Shown one piece after another: positions 6,973-14,992 of a DNA stretch of 28,922 nucleotides. Location of the stretch: the NCBI GenBank assembly GCA_945910975.1, contig CAMDZY010000004.1, positions 1 through 28,922 of the forward strand. The letters run 5' to 3'. Position 1 is the first letter of the stretch. The number at the start of each line of letters is the position of its first letter. The translations under genes and the position numbers were made by a program. Below the pieces are notes generated by a model. The model did no database searches and had not been told where the DNA came from. It was given only the letters and a program-made list of their open reading frames with translations. The stretch comes from an uncultured Clostridia bacterium (GTDB taxonomy: Bacteria; Bacillota; Clostridia; Oscillospirales; Oscillospiraceae).

Positions 6973-8744
6973 CACGTTTCCTCCAATTTCAGACGGTCGG
7001 CGCAGCGAACGAGTGCTTCACTCAGTTGACTGATTTTTGCTGTCATCACACTCAATCCCTGCCGAATGGAATATTCTATTTCCATCGGTTCAAAGCCCAA
7101 ATAGGCTGTCATATCGGCAACGGCTCGGCTCAGGCTCTTATGAACTGCCCGCAGCGCATCGAGCTGGCGCGCCAAAGCGCGTGTTTTTTCCAGATATTCC
7201 GGGGTCACGCTTCGCGCCAACTCGTCTTTGATGCAGCGAATTGTTTTCACGTTTTTCCGGTTGTCCTCCACGATTTTGCTAAGCTCGGCACGTTTCGCGC
7301 TGATTTGCGCCAGCTGTGCAGACAGCGCCTCGATCTGCTTCTGCATGGCGGCGCATTCGGCTTCGGTATTCTCCAGCTGCCGCTGTTCCTGCTCCAGCTG
7401 ATTTTTATAGGTTTGTGCGCGGCCTTCGATGCCGGTATCTCTCAATTCCCGAATTTTTTCTTCCAAGGCTTCGATCTCGTCATGCAGCAGACCCGTGCTT
7501 GTTGCCAATGCAGCGTGCTCGGTGCGCAGCGCTTCCGCCTTTTTTTCCAACGGTTCGGCCTCTTTCGTCAGCTGCTCCAACGCGGCCTGCAGCTTTGTCA
7601 GTTCTTCTTCCAGCTGCGTTTTTGTCGCCTGCTTTTGCGCAAGCCTTTCCTCGGCCGCCTCTTTTTCGGCCTTTTGTGCTCGGCTTTGGCTGTCCGTTTC
7701 GTAGATTTTTGCTTCTACGGCCTGTATATTTTCAAGCAGCGCTTCCCGCTGTGCTTCCGCTTGGGAAAGTGCCTGCTGCTTTTGTGTCAGCTCCTGTTGC
7801 TTTTGACGCAGTGTACTCTCGACCTTGTCGATTTCATCGTTGGTTGCGTTAATTTTGGATATTGCCGCCGCAAGCTCGGCGTTGCGCGTTTTCAGCGCTT
7901 GCTCCTGCTGCAGCTTGCTGTGCATTTGCTGTTCAAGCTGCGCAAGGTCGTTGTGTAGCGGCTGTATATGATTCGTAAGGAACGCGTCCAGCTCCTGCTG
8001 TAAGCCCTCGATTTGGCTTTTTAACGTTGCTTCTTCGGCGGTTTGCTTTGCCTGTTGGTCGGAAAGCTGCTGTTTTTGCGCAGACAGGCTCCGGCAGGCT
8101 TCCTGCAACGTCTGTAGTTCGGCGTGCGCTTGCGCAAGCTCTGTGTTTAACTGGTCGCGCTGGGCTTCCAGCGTTTGGCGGCGCTGCGTGTCGTCTTGCA
8201 GCTCCCGGCTCAGATTTTTCGATTCGGCAGTAAGCTCTGCGCATTGGGCGCGTAGCGCGCTTAGCTGTGCGCCGGCCTGGGCGCAGTCAAAGCACTGCAG
8301 CTGCGCAAGCTCCTGCTGCGCTTTTTCGATGGCTTCTCCGATGCGTTCGCATTCGCGCTTTCCGGCTCGCGCGGTTTCGAGCTGTTCGGAAAGCTGCGTT
8401 AATTTCAGCGTCCCGGCGCGCAGCTCCGCAGCGACCGGTTCCAGGCTTTGCAGGGTACGTTCCGCTTGCCTGCATTCATTCACCATTTCCTCCAAGCGGT
8501 CACGGTTGCGCAGTAAATCGTCCTTTTTCGCATCGTAAATATTCAAAATATTCCTGAGAATCCGGAGCATAGCGGTTGGGAGCCGTTCATCTCCCATTTC
8601 CAGCCGGAAAACATCCCTGCCGGCTTCGGTCTTGACATCCTTGAGCAATTGCTCGACCAGGATCATGACGTCATAGGCTGTCAGCTCTTCCGCTCCGACC
8701 TCACCAAAATTATCCAGCGAGGTACGTATAAAATCAAACTTCAT
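6972..8744 (-). CDS. Long coiled-coil scaffold protein
   Basis: About 590 residues. The first 80 form a globular helical head (MKFDFIRTSLDNFGEVGAEE...). Residues about 80-500 are almost unbroken heptad coiled coil rich in Glu, Gln, Lys, Leu and Ala (for example QLEEELTKLQAALEQL, ELAQAHAELQTLQEA), interrupted near residue 150 by a Cys pair, CFDC. The last 90 residues are a helical tail with YLGFEPMEIEYSIRQG. No ATPase heads are present, so this is not SMC or Rad50. A filamentous tether or scaffold is likely. Two adjacent ATGs (8747 and 8744) follow CGGAGGTAA; I chose the second for its better spacing. The gene lies 16-20 bases after the Hsp70-like gene, and its TGA overlaps the start of the zinc-ribbon gene, so the three are tightly coupled. 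Confidence 0.6.
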   Translation of the reverse strand: MKFDFIRTSLDNFGEVGAEELTAYDVMILVEQLLKDVKTEAGRDVFRLEMGDERLPTAMLRILRNILNIYDAKKDDLLRNRDRLEEMVNECRQAERTLQSLEPVAAELRAGTLKLTQLSEQLETARAGKRECERIGEAIEKAQQELAQLQCFDCAQAGAQLSALRAQCAELTAESKNLSRELQDDTQRRQTLEAQRDQLNTELAQAHAELQTLQEACRSLSAQKQQLSDQQAKQTAEEATLKSQIEGLQQELDAFLTNHIQPLHNDLAQLEQQMHSKLQQEQALKTRNAELAAAISKINATNDEIDKVESTLRQKQQELTQKQQALSQAEAQREALLENIQAVEAKIYETDSQSRAQKAEKEAAEERLAQKQATKTQLEEELTKLQAALEQLTKEAEPLEKKAEALRTEHAALATSTGLLHDEIEALEEKIRELRDTGIEGRAQTYKNQLEQEQRQLENTEAECAAMQKQIEALSAQLAQISAKRAELSKIVEDNRKNVKTIRCIKDELARSVTPEYLEKTRALARQLDALRAVHKSLSRAVADMTAYLGFEPMEIEYSIRQGLSVMTAKISQLSEALVRCADRLKLEET

Positions 8745-8763
8745 CATTTACCTCCGCAGGATC

Positions 8764-10539
8764 CTATTGACCCTCAAAAATTCTTACCTCCGTGAAAGGC
8801 TCTACCAGTTCCGTAAACACGCTCAGGGGTACGGGGTCGGGATTTTTTGCATTGGGATGGAAGCACGGGTCTGCGGTCAGATGGATCGTCAGGAACTCGT
8901 TTTCATCCATGGAAAAGCCGCAGTGCCAAGCCAAGATCCCGTTGGTTTCCATTCCCTTCAGCTTGGTGATAAACTCGCGCCGCAGCGTATAGATGCCCGT
9001 TCTGGACTGATCCGGCGTGGAGTCAATTGCCAGCTCCGTAATCGCCTTGGCCAAGCTGGCGATCGGCTGGGGCACCCCCGGCTCGTCCTCTCCGTTCTTG
9101 TTTTTCGCCAACAGATAGCAAATCTTGTTGGGAACGATCTCCTGTCCGTAACGAATGCCGAAGTACCGGCGGTCTACGGTTTTCCCGCTGCCGACCACCT
9201 CTTTCAAAATCAGGCCGACGGAGTACCGCGCCACACGTTTTAAATTGACCACGCCCTCGGCCAGCAGCGCTGCGCCCAGGGAGATGGCTTTTTCCCGGTT
9301 TTTGATGTTGATATTTGCCGTGCGCGAGTCCTTGCCGACAAAGTTGTAGATTTCCTGAATTTGATTTTGTACCAGCCAGTAAGTGCCAAAGCCGCCCACC
9401 AGGGCAATTTTGAATTTTTCGGAATTGCCGGAGCGAGGCGAGGTGGGGTCGATGCCGGTCAGCGCTTGCACCTGCTGATTGATCGCGCCGAGTTTTTCGC
9501 GCAGTACAGGGGCGATAATGTCTTCATAAGCGACATATAAGTGCTTGTAGGTCACGGATAATTTTTGCCCCGCGTACGGCAAATTGAGCGCCACGGAGCT
9601 ATCCGTTTGGAAGAAGGACAGATCGTCCTCATAGCTGGAAAAGGTATCGTTTACGGTTTTCTGCTTGGTCAGCAGGAATTCTTCCAGCTTTTTCACGGCC
9701 TTCATAAAGGGCACGCTGGTGTAATCCGGCGCAGCATCTGCCTTGAGCAGGCCGCGCTCCCGGAGTGCGTATGTAATGACGCCTTGCATATACGCAATAC
9801 CCGCCACGCCGACAGAGCCTTCGCCGGACGCATCGGGATGGTTTTCGCCTGCGCCGTCCCCGACGCAGTATTTAATATCGATGGATTTTCCGTCCTTATC
9901 GGTGGAAATCTGTGTCAGCGTAATGTCGAGCGTACCGCCGCCGTAGTCGATCAGCAGCAAATGTCCGTTGAACGGCTTTTTGGCAGCGCACTTGTATTCA
10001 TAGGCAAAGTAAGAGCTTGCCGCTTCCGGCTCAGAAACGATGCGGATATGGCTGGCATCCAAATCGATGCCGTTTTTGGGATCCTCCGCAATTTCGCGCA
10101 GGATATCGCGCAGAATCGCTCTGCCGTCGAGCGTCCGCACGGTCTTTGTCCAGCTTTCGGGCACGCAAATCACCAAATCGGTGCAGGCAGTACTCTCCGT
10201 TTCGATCAGCGCCTGCTTCAGTGCCATCTGCAAAAACAGCTTGGCTGCATATCGCGGCGAATTTTTTCCCGTTGTGCCGGAATAGCCCCGCTTTTTTAGC
10301 ATATTGATATTGTTTTCATTGAGCAGCATTTTGAAGGCATCCAAAACCTGATAGTCTTCATCGCCGATATTATTCTTCGCCGGCGTGCCGTAGTCGATAT
10401 CCCCAAACTGATTTTGGCTGATCACTGTTGGCAGACTGCCCTGATCGCCCTGCAGCTCGATGGCTTTTGGCTGCTGGGACTGGTGGTCAAACACAGAAAA
10501 AGTAGAATATGTACTGCCAAAATCAATTCCAATCTTCAT
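8764..10539 (-). CDS. Hsp70/DnaK-like ATPase with an unusual C-terminal region
   Basis: A 591-residue Hsp70-superfamily protein. ATG 10539 (MKIGIDFGSTYSTFSVF) is the sensible start, because AAAGGAG lies about ten bases upstream and residue 2 onward is the phosphate-1 motif. Phosphate-2 reads LLIDYGGGTLDITLT (about 195-209), the connecting segment VSEPEAASSYF is present (168-178), and the adenosine motif ALVGGFGTYWLV lies near residue 390, so the actin-fold ATPase looks active. The last 150 residues do not show the usual DnaK peptide-binding beta domain, helical lid or acidic end. No dnaJ or grpE partner is encoded in the window. It heads the operon holding the ESCRT-III/VPS4-like genes and may supply ATP-dependent switching or recruitment (inference). 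It ends with TAG; a TGA follows nine codons later in the same frame. Confidence 0.85.
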   Translation of the reverse strand: MKIGIDFGSTYSTFSVFDHQSQQPKAIELQGDQGSLPTVISQNQFGDIDYGTPAKNNIGDEDYQVLDAFKMLLNENNINMLKKRGYSGTTGKNSPRYAAKLFLQMALKQALIETESTACTDLVICVPESWTKTVRTLDGRAILRDILREIAEDPKNGIDLDASHIRIVSEPEAASSYFAYEYKCAAKKPFNGHLLLIDYGGGTLDITLTQISTDKDGKSIDIKYCVGDGAGENHPDASGEGSVGVAGIAYMQGVITYALRERGLLKADAAPDYTSVPFMKAVKKLEEFLLTKQKTVNDTFSSYEDDLSFFQTDSSVALNLPYAGQKLSVTYKHLYVAYEDIIAPVLREKLGAINQQVQALTGIDPTSPRSGNSEKFKIALVGGFGTYWLVQNQIQEIYNFVGKDSRTANINIKNREKAISLGAALLAEGVVNLKRVARYSVGLILKEVVGSGKTVDRRYFGIRYGQEIVPNKICYLLAKNKNGEDEPGVPQPIASLAKAITELAIDSTPDQSRTGIYTLRREFITKLKGMETNGILAWHCGFSMDENEFLTIHLTADPCFHPNAKNPDPVPLSVFTELVEPFTEVRIFEGQ

Positions 10540-10587
10540 TTTTGCGCTCTCCTTTTCATTCTCTTTCATCATTTATCACGGTGCAGA

Positions 10588-10845
10588 TCACCGGATGAGC
10601 AGATACAGCACGAGCTGCACCGCAAAAATCGCCGGCATTCCCCAAACAAAATACCAATGCCGCGTCTTGTGCCGCACAAGCCACATTCCAAGCATGGCCC
10701 CAACGCTTCCGCCGATTACCGCCAACGCAAACAAGGTTTTTTCCGGTATACGCCACCGGTATGTCATCGCCCGCCTTTTGTCAACCAGCATAGCAGCAAA
10801 GGAAACGATGTTGATTATTACAAGATATAAAATCCACCATGTCAT
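10588..10845 (-). CDS. DUF1294-family small membrane protein
   Basis: An 85-residue protein starting at ATG 10845, six bases after AGGTG. It has three hydrophobic segments: TWWILYLVIINIVSFAAMLV near the N-terminus, TLFALAVIGGSVGAMLGMWL in the middle, and AIFAVQLVLYLLI at the end. DKRRA after the first segment, IPEKTLF before the second and R-H-K-T-R-H after it are the signature features of DUF1294. Function unknown. It lies between the zinc-ribbon/RCC1 gene (45 bases upstream) and the Hsp70-like gene (48 bases downstream) on the same strand. No promoter was seen in either gap, so it probably joins the two parts of the block in one transcript. Confidence 0.8.
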   Translation of the reverse strand: MTWWILYLVIINIVSFAAMLVDKRRAMTYRWRIPEKTLFALAVIGGSVGAMLGMWLVRHKTRHWYFVWGMPAIFAVQLVLYLLIR

Positions 10846-10890
10846 GCATATCACCTACAATGCATTTGTATCAGCCGCCCCGCGCAGAAT

Positions 10891-12096
10891 TTATGGCAGG
10901 CGTTCCTTAACGCGGTACACTGAACCCGGTATCATAAGGTGTTTCCACCTGGTCACATTGCACTCGCCGGAGTCGTTTCTCCCGGTAGCAACCACGGTTC
11001 CGTCCCTGCGAAGCCCTACAGTGTGCCGGCTTCCGGCAGCTATGGCTACGATCTGCGTCCATTGCCCCACGTTGCACTGCCCATTCTCATTGCTTCCGGT
11101 CGTAACGGCAGTGCCATCCTTGCGAAGCCCAACCGTGTGCGCCCCTCCTCCGGCAACCGCCACTATATCTGTCCATGCGCCGACATTGCACTGTCCCCGC
11201 CCATTACATCCTGCGGCAACAACGCTTCCGTCCTTACGGACGCCGGCAAAATGGTGATCTCCTGCATAAATCGCAACAATGTCACGCCACTGCTCAACTT
11301 GATGCAACCTATTCGTAAGATCCTCGCCACAAGCGCGCACTGTTCCATCACCAAACAGTGCTAAGGTAAAGCCGTTGCCGGCGGCAATTGCAGTCACATT
11401 AAACCATCGCTTAGCTATTCTTCTCTGAGCACGGTCTGTTATCACCACCGTACCGTCAGCTATCAGTCCGGCAACGTGATCCTTGCCTGCGGAGATGGCA
11501 ATGATATTATTCCAATCGGCGGTATTGCTTATTTGCCCGTTTCCATAACCTGCGGCTACAACGGTACCATCCGCTCTCAATCCATAAATCTGATAGCTTC
11601 CTACGGCAATTGCGACAATATTTTTCCATGTGACGACAGCGTCGCGTGGGTTTGCCCAACGGGATGTTATCAATACGGTTCCGTCGTTACGGACTCCGGC
11701 CGTAAAAAGCGAGGCAGCGGCAATGACATTATGTGATATTGGAATTTCGTATATATGTTCTCTCGCTTCGGCAGAACAGCCAATCAAAACCGGTGGGATA
11801 TTGGTGTGTTGTTTCAAAATTGTGTCGATGTCAGTTTGTTTTCCGCATTGAAGACACCGAAGTGCAAGCTGCTGCAAGTCAAATGCAAACGCCGTCCCGC
11901 CGCACAGCGTGCAGGCAAAAAGGCCTTGCTCCGCCGGCGCAAGCCACTTGGCGCGTCTTGCACTTAAGGGTTGTGCCGAAGACGGCAGCCTGACCAAAGT
12001 AGGGAACTGCTCAAAATTATCGCTGTGACAAAATTGGCATTTGGGACAGGTACGGCTTTCGATTCCTTCTGTCATGCAAACAGGACAAGTCCACAC
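10891..12096 (-). CDS. Double zinc-ribbon plus RCC1-repeat beta-propeller protein (paralogue C)
   Basis: A 401-residue protein. I place the start at GTG 12096, eight bases after AAGGGG, because the next codons give the WTCPVC shared with four other proteins here. Ribbon one uses Cys 4, 7, 17 and 20; after the conserved SDNFEQFPTL, ribbon two uses Cys 62, 65, 81 and 84. From about residue 115 there are six or seven RCC1-type repeats of the form W..IVAI.AG..HTVGLR.DGTVVATG.N..GQCNV, about 35-45 residues each, which should close into a beta-propeller. There is no signal peptide, so the protein is cytoplasmic. RCC1 propellers are protein- or lipid-docking platforms, so a sensor or adaptor role is likely. 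The promoter is at 12127-12154. No terminator was seen after it, so transcription may continue through DUF1294 into the Hsp70 operon. Confidence 0.8.
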   Translation of the reverse strand: MWTCPVCMTEGIESRTCPKCQFCHSDNFEQFPTLVRLPSSAQPLSARRAKWLAPAEQGLFACTLCGGTAFAFDLQQLALRCLQCGKQTDIDTILKQHTNIPPVLIGCSAEAREHIYEIPISHNVIAAASLFTAGVRNDGTVLITSRWANPRDAVVTWKNIVAIAVGSYQIYGLRADGTVVAAGYGNGQISNTADWNNIIAISAGKDHVAGLIADGTVVITDRAQRRIAKRWFNVTAIAAGNGFTLALFGDGTVRACGEDLTNRLHQVEQWRDIVAIYAGDHHFAGVRKDGSVVAAGCNGRGQCNVGAWTDIVAVAGGGAHTVGLRKDGTAVTTGSNENGQCNVGQWTQIVAIAAGSRHTVGLRRDGTVVATGRNDSGECNVTRWKHLMIPGSVYRVKERLP

Positions 12097-12126
12097 TGCC
12101 AAAACCCCTTTCCAACAATTATAAAT

Positions 12127-12154
12127 ATTATAGCGCAAAAAGCACAAAGAACAA
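12127..12154 (-). promoter_or_regulatory. Promoter P1 of the shared zinc-ribbon/RCC1 type
   Basis: On the minus strand, -35 TTGTTC (12154-12149), a 16-base spacer ending GCGC, and -10 TATAAT (12132-12127), followed by ATTTAT. The upstream AAATATCGCTTGT and the GCTAYAATAT core are nearly the same as in P2 and P3. It lies 31 bases before the paralogue C start and is the only good promoter found upstream of the Hsp70 operon. Confidence 0.65.
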
Positions 12155-12234
12155 GCGATATTTCCTGTATAACTATAACGCACACGCAGCGGCAAGCGAT
12201 GATGATATATTCAAGACATCACAAGCAACCGGTT

Positions 12235-13410
12235 TTATTCTCTGAAGCAGTCCTCTTCATCGATTTCTTGCGCGACTTCGGCGCCGACCGTCAGAATATC
12301 CTTCCATTTTTTCGCGTTACACTGCCCGTAATCATTTGCACCGGTGGCTACAATAGTGCCGTCTGCGCGCAGGCCGACCGTGTGACAGTTGCGCGCGGCG
12401 ATTGCAATGATTTGTGTCCACTAGCCGACGTTGCATTGCCCTTCGTCATTGCTTCCTGTGGCCACAACGGTACCGTCTTTGTGCAGGCCAACCGTGTGGT
12501 TCAACCCCGCAGCAACTGCCGTGATGTCCTTCCATGCGTGAACGTTGCACTGTCCGCGACCGTTCCAACCCGTAGAAACCACGGTTCCGTCCGTTTGGAT
12601 GCCGACGGCGTGGTTATCGCCTGCGCTGATGGCGACAATGTTGTGCCAGTCGGAAACGTTAAATTCATCGTCGCCATAACAGTATCTTCGACAAATTCCC
12701 ACATCCCCATTGCCGAACAAGGCCAGCGTGAGATTCCCGCCGGCGGCCACCGCGACCACATTTTTCCAGTGCTTCACGGTCTGCGTTTGCGTGCTGTCGG
12801 TTACAACAACGGTTCCGTCAGCAGTCAGTCCCGCCGAATGATTGGAGCCGGCAGAAATGGAAACAATGTTTTTCCAGTTGTCGGTATTGCACGCGGCTTT
12901 GTTTTTCCAGCCTGTCGCGATGACGGTTCCGTCTTCCTTCAGGCCGAGTATATGATAATCGCCGGCGGCGACCGAAACGATTTTTTCCCACATTCCGACG
13001 TCGCTGTAGCGTTTTAAATCCGTGATCAACAGTTTTTTTCGTTTTGTAATTGCCGCCGTGAAGAAGATGCCGGCCGCAATTGCACTGCGCGGCGCCGAGA
13101 TCATGTCAGTTGCAGGGGAAGCTCCCTTCCAGACCGCACCAACATCGACCCGCGCACCGCATTGGGTGCAGCGGTAGCAGCGTTGCTGCAAAAGGATCGC
13201 AAACGATGTCCCGCCGCACGCAGAGCAGGTGAGCACTTCCTCCCTCCTCGCCGCCAGCCATTTTGCACGGCGCTTACTCAGCGCCTGTACGGTGCCGGGC
13301 AACGGGATCAGGGTAGGGAACTGCTCAAAATTATCGCTTAGATGGTATTGACACCTTGGGCAGGCATCATCTTCAATCTTTTCTGTCTTGCAAACAGGGC
13401 AAGTCCACAT
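12235..13410 (-). pseudogene. Double zinc-ribbon/RCC1 protein (paralogue B), interrupted by an in-frame TAG
   Basis: ATG 13410 follows CAGAGGAG by eight bases and opens MWTCPVCKTEKIEDDACPRC, then the SDNFEQFPTL block, a second Cys pair set and RCC1 repeats, as in the paralogues. The frame meets TAG at 12423-12421 after GQCNVG. The following codons continue in frame without interruption for 61 residues (WTQIIAIAARNCHTVGLRAD..., then a repeat ending GQCN, then an acidic tail) to TAA 12237-12235. At the TAG the paralogues have Gln (CAA in C, CAG in A), so one C-to-T change explains it. Without readthrough the product is 329 residues and lacks the last one to two propeller blades; with it, 391 residues, matching the paralogues (401 and 385). 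TAG ends other genes here, so code reassignment is unlikely. Recent decay, readthrough or a sequencing error are the options. Confidence 0.8.
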
Positions 13411-13508
13411 GACCGAAACTCCTCTGTATTGAAATATTCCGGCGCAAACCGTGCGCCCATTTTGTGCGTTTCTTTCCCGCGTGTATAAATGTGTTCCTAA
13501 AGACAATT

Positions 13509-14288
13509 CTACTGGAGCTTTTTGGCGCACCTTGCTGCCCAATCGGCAGAATTGCTAAAATTACCAAGCGACTCAAAAATTGCTTTTGCCATGGAATAGT
13601 TCCCGCTGTAGTAGAGATTACATGCAGCCCCATAGTCACACCACTTTGCCATATCGGCAGAGTTCTTATAATAACCAAGCGATTTAAAAATTTGTCCTGC
13701 TTCTTCGTACTCCCCGGCAGCATATAGGCTAGATGCTTCATTATAATTTAGCGAGCATCTTAGCGAACTTCTACTTTCAAAGAATATTAGTATAGCAATT
13801 ACTGCTACAGCCAACAATGCAAAAAGTGCAAAAATCTTGCGCAATTTTTTCGCTGTCGATGATTTGCTTTCAGCTTGGGGTGCTGTATCATCTGTGGGAA
13901 TGTCGCTTTGGGAGGTTTCTACGACAGCCCTTTCAACCGGCTTGGGCGGTTCGTTTTTCTGTGCATTGCGTTCCGTCTTGGGAGAAGGGGAACGGTCGAC
14001 TTTATGGGCGGCATCGATCTGTATAATGTTTTGGCATTGTGAACAGACGTATATTCCTTCACGTGCATAGACAACCAGCTTGTCGCTCTGGCAGCGCGGG
14101 CACTGCAAGGGCTTGCTGTCCGTCAGCTCGGAGCGCAGCACTTTCGGCCGGTACGCATGGCTTTGGATGGGAGCAATGCGTTTGGTGAGCGTGGGGTAGC
14201 ATCTGTAATTTGCGCTTTGGTCAAAGTCACATTGCCGGCAAAGCATACCGTCGCGATTGTCTTTTTCACAAACGGGACAAATCCACAT
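13509..14288 (-). CDS. Zinc-ribbon membrane protein with TPR-like repeats
   Basis: A 259-residue protein from ATG 14288, after AAGGAGAGAGAACA. Two ribbons open it (Cys 4, 7, 17, 20 and Cys 63, 66, 82, 85), with YPTL following the first as in the RCC1 paralogues. A Pro/Lys/Ser-rich linker (95-145) leads to one membrane helix (151-170, KIFALFALLAVAVIAILIFF). Beyond it are two TPR-like repeats of the type YAAGEYEEAGQIFKSLGYYKNSADMAKWC. The Lys/Arg-rich side before the helix suggests the ribbons are cytoplasmic and the TPR repeats outside, as expected for a type II protein with an uncleaved helix. It follows the 185-residue paralogue by 12 bases, so the two share a transcript. Function unknown; a membrane anchor for the ribbon partner is a fair guess. 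Confidence 0.75.
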   Translation of the reverse strand: MWICPVCEKDNRDGMLCRQCDFDQSANYRCYPTLTKRIAPIQSHAYRPKVLRSELTDSKPLQCPRCQSDKLVVYAREGIYVCSQCQNIIQIDAAHKVDRSPSPKTERNAQKNEPPKPVERAVVETSQSDIPTDDTAPQAESKSSTAKKLRKIFALFALLAVAVIAILIFFESRSSLRCSLNYNEASSLYAAGEYEEAGQIFKSLGYYKNSADMAKWCDYGAACNLYYSGNYSMAKAIFESLGNFSNSADWAARCAKKLQ

Positions 14289-14300
14289 TGTTCTCTCTCC

Positions 14301-14858
14301 TTACGGCGTTTCGAAGATTGTTTTCGGGCGTCTTTGCGTGATTAAACCGCCACAAGTTTCGGTTACCACAAATTTGGTCCCGTCATCGTTTTCGGTTTCC
14401 ACGAATGTGATCACGTCATCGTTATGTGCAGGCTCGGTTATTGCATAAAGTGGCGAATGGATCGAGCTGGCGGTTATCGCAGTAATGCACGCCAAAAACG
14501 CGATCAGCACAAAGGCCGCAAGAAAACGGCGTGCCAAGCCGTATGCTGAAACCGGATCTTCTTCGTCCGCCGAATCGTCTGCAAGCGGCTGCTGCACTTG
14601 GGGAACGCTGAGCGGCATGATGTTGTGGCATTGCGTGCAAACGCAAGCGCCCTCCTCTGCGCGAATGATAAAACGGTCATTCCGGCAGCGGGAGCACCGC
14701 AACGCGCTGTCGCGCGCCTTGGGCGGCGGACTTTGGACGTAGGAAGAACCTGCATACAATGTGGGATAATGGATATAATCGGTACTCCGGTCAAAGCCAC
14801 ATTGCCGACAATTTCCGTCGGCTTGATTTTCCGTTCCGCAAACGGGGCAGATCCACAT
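14301..14858 (-). CDS. Zinc-ribbon single-pass membrane protein
   Basis: A 185-residue paralogue of the next gene. It opens MWICPVCGTENQADGNCRQC (Cys 4, 7, 17, 20), has a YPTL box at 31-34 and a second ribbon with Cys 55, 58, 74 and 77. After an acidic Asp/Glu stretch there is one membrane helix at about 112-131 (FLAAFVLIAFLACITAITAS). The last 50 residues are short, polar and beta-like, with no TPR repeats. ATG 14858 is preceded by AAAGGAAGG, a somewhat distant ribosome site. Promoter P2 lies about 60 bases upstream. The shared ribbon links it to the RCC1 paralogues, but no enzymatic motif is visible and its function is unknown. Confidence 0.7.
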   Translation of the reverse strand: MWICPVCGTENQADGNCRQCGFDRSTDYIHYPTLYAGSSYVQSPPPKARDSALRCSRCRNDRFIIRAEEGACVCTQCHNIMPLSVPQVQQPLADDSADEEDPVSAYGLARRFLAAFVLIAFLACITAITASSIHSPLYAITEPAHNDDVITFVETENDDGTKFVVTETCGGLITQRRPKTIFETP

Positions 14859-14918
14859 AACGTTCGCCTTCCTTTAAGGTGCAATCCTGCGCGATCAGGT
14901 CAAAATGGTTATATTGAT

Positions 14919-14947
14919 ATTGTAGCATAAGAAAGCAAAAAGGACAA
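14919..14947 (-). promoter_or_regulatory. Promoter P2 of the shared type, overlapping a possible terminator
   Basis: On the minus strand, -35 TTGTCC (14947-14942), a 17-base spacer ending TATGC, then -10 TACAAT (14924-14919) with an extended TGn element. The upstream AAATAGCGCTTGT matches P1 and P3. GGACAA at 14960-14955 pairs with the -35 TTGTCC and is followed by TTTTT, so the end of the upstream RCC1 transcript may form a small terminator hairpin inside this promoter. Confidence 0.65.
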
Positions 14948-14992
14948 GCGCTATTTGTCCATAAACTGCATATAAATAGAATATTTGTCGTT

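Noticed and set aside
6972..8744. SMC/Rad50-type ATPase
   Set aside because: Coiled coil only; no Walker A, Walker B or ABC signature at either end.
11971..13017. Open frame on the plus strand across the RCC1 B/C region
   Set aside because: Shadow of RCC1 repeats on the opposite strand; no initiation signals, and the translation resembles no protein family.
2435..13410. Reassignment of TAG to an amino acid
   Set aside because: TAG also ends the Hsp70-like gene and the TPR membrane gene (13509-14288) at natural protein ends, and most genes end in TAA or TGA. Local readthrough or mutation is simpler.
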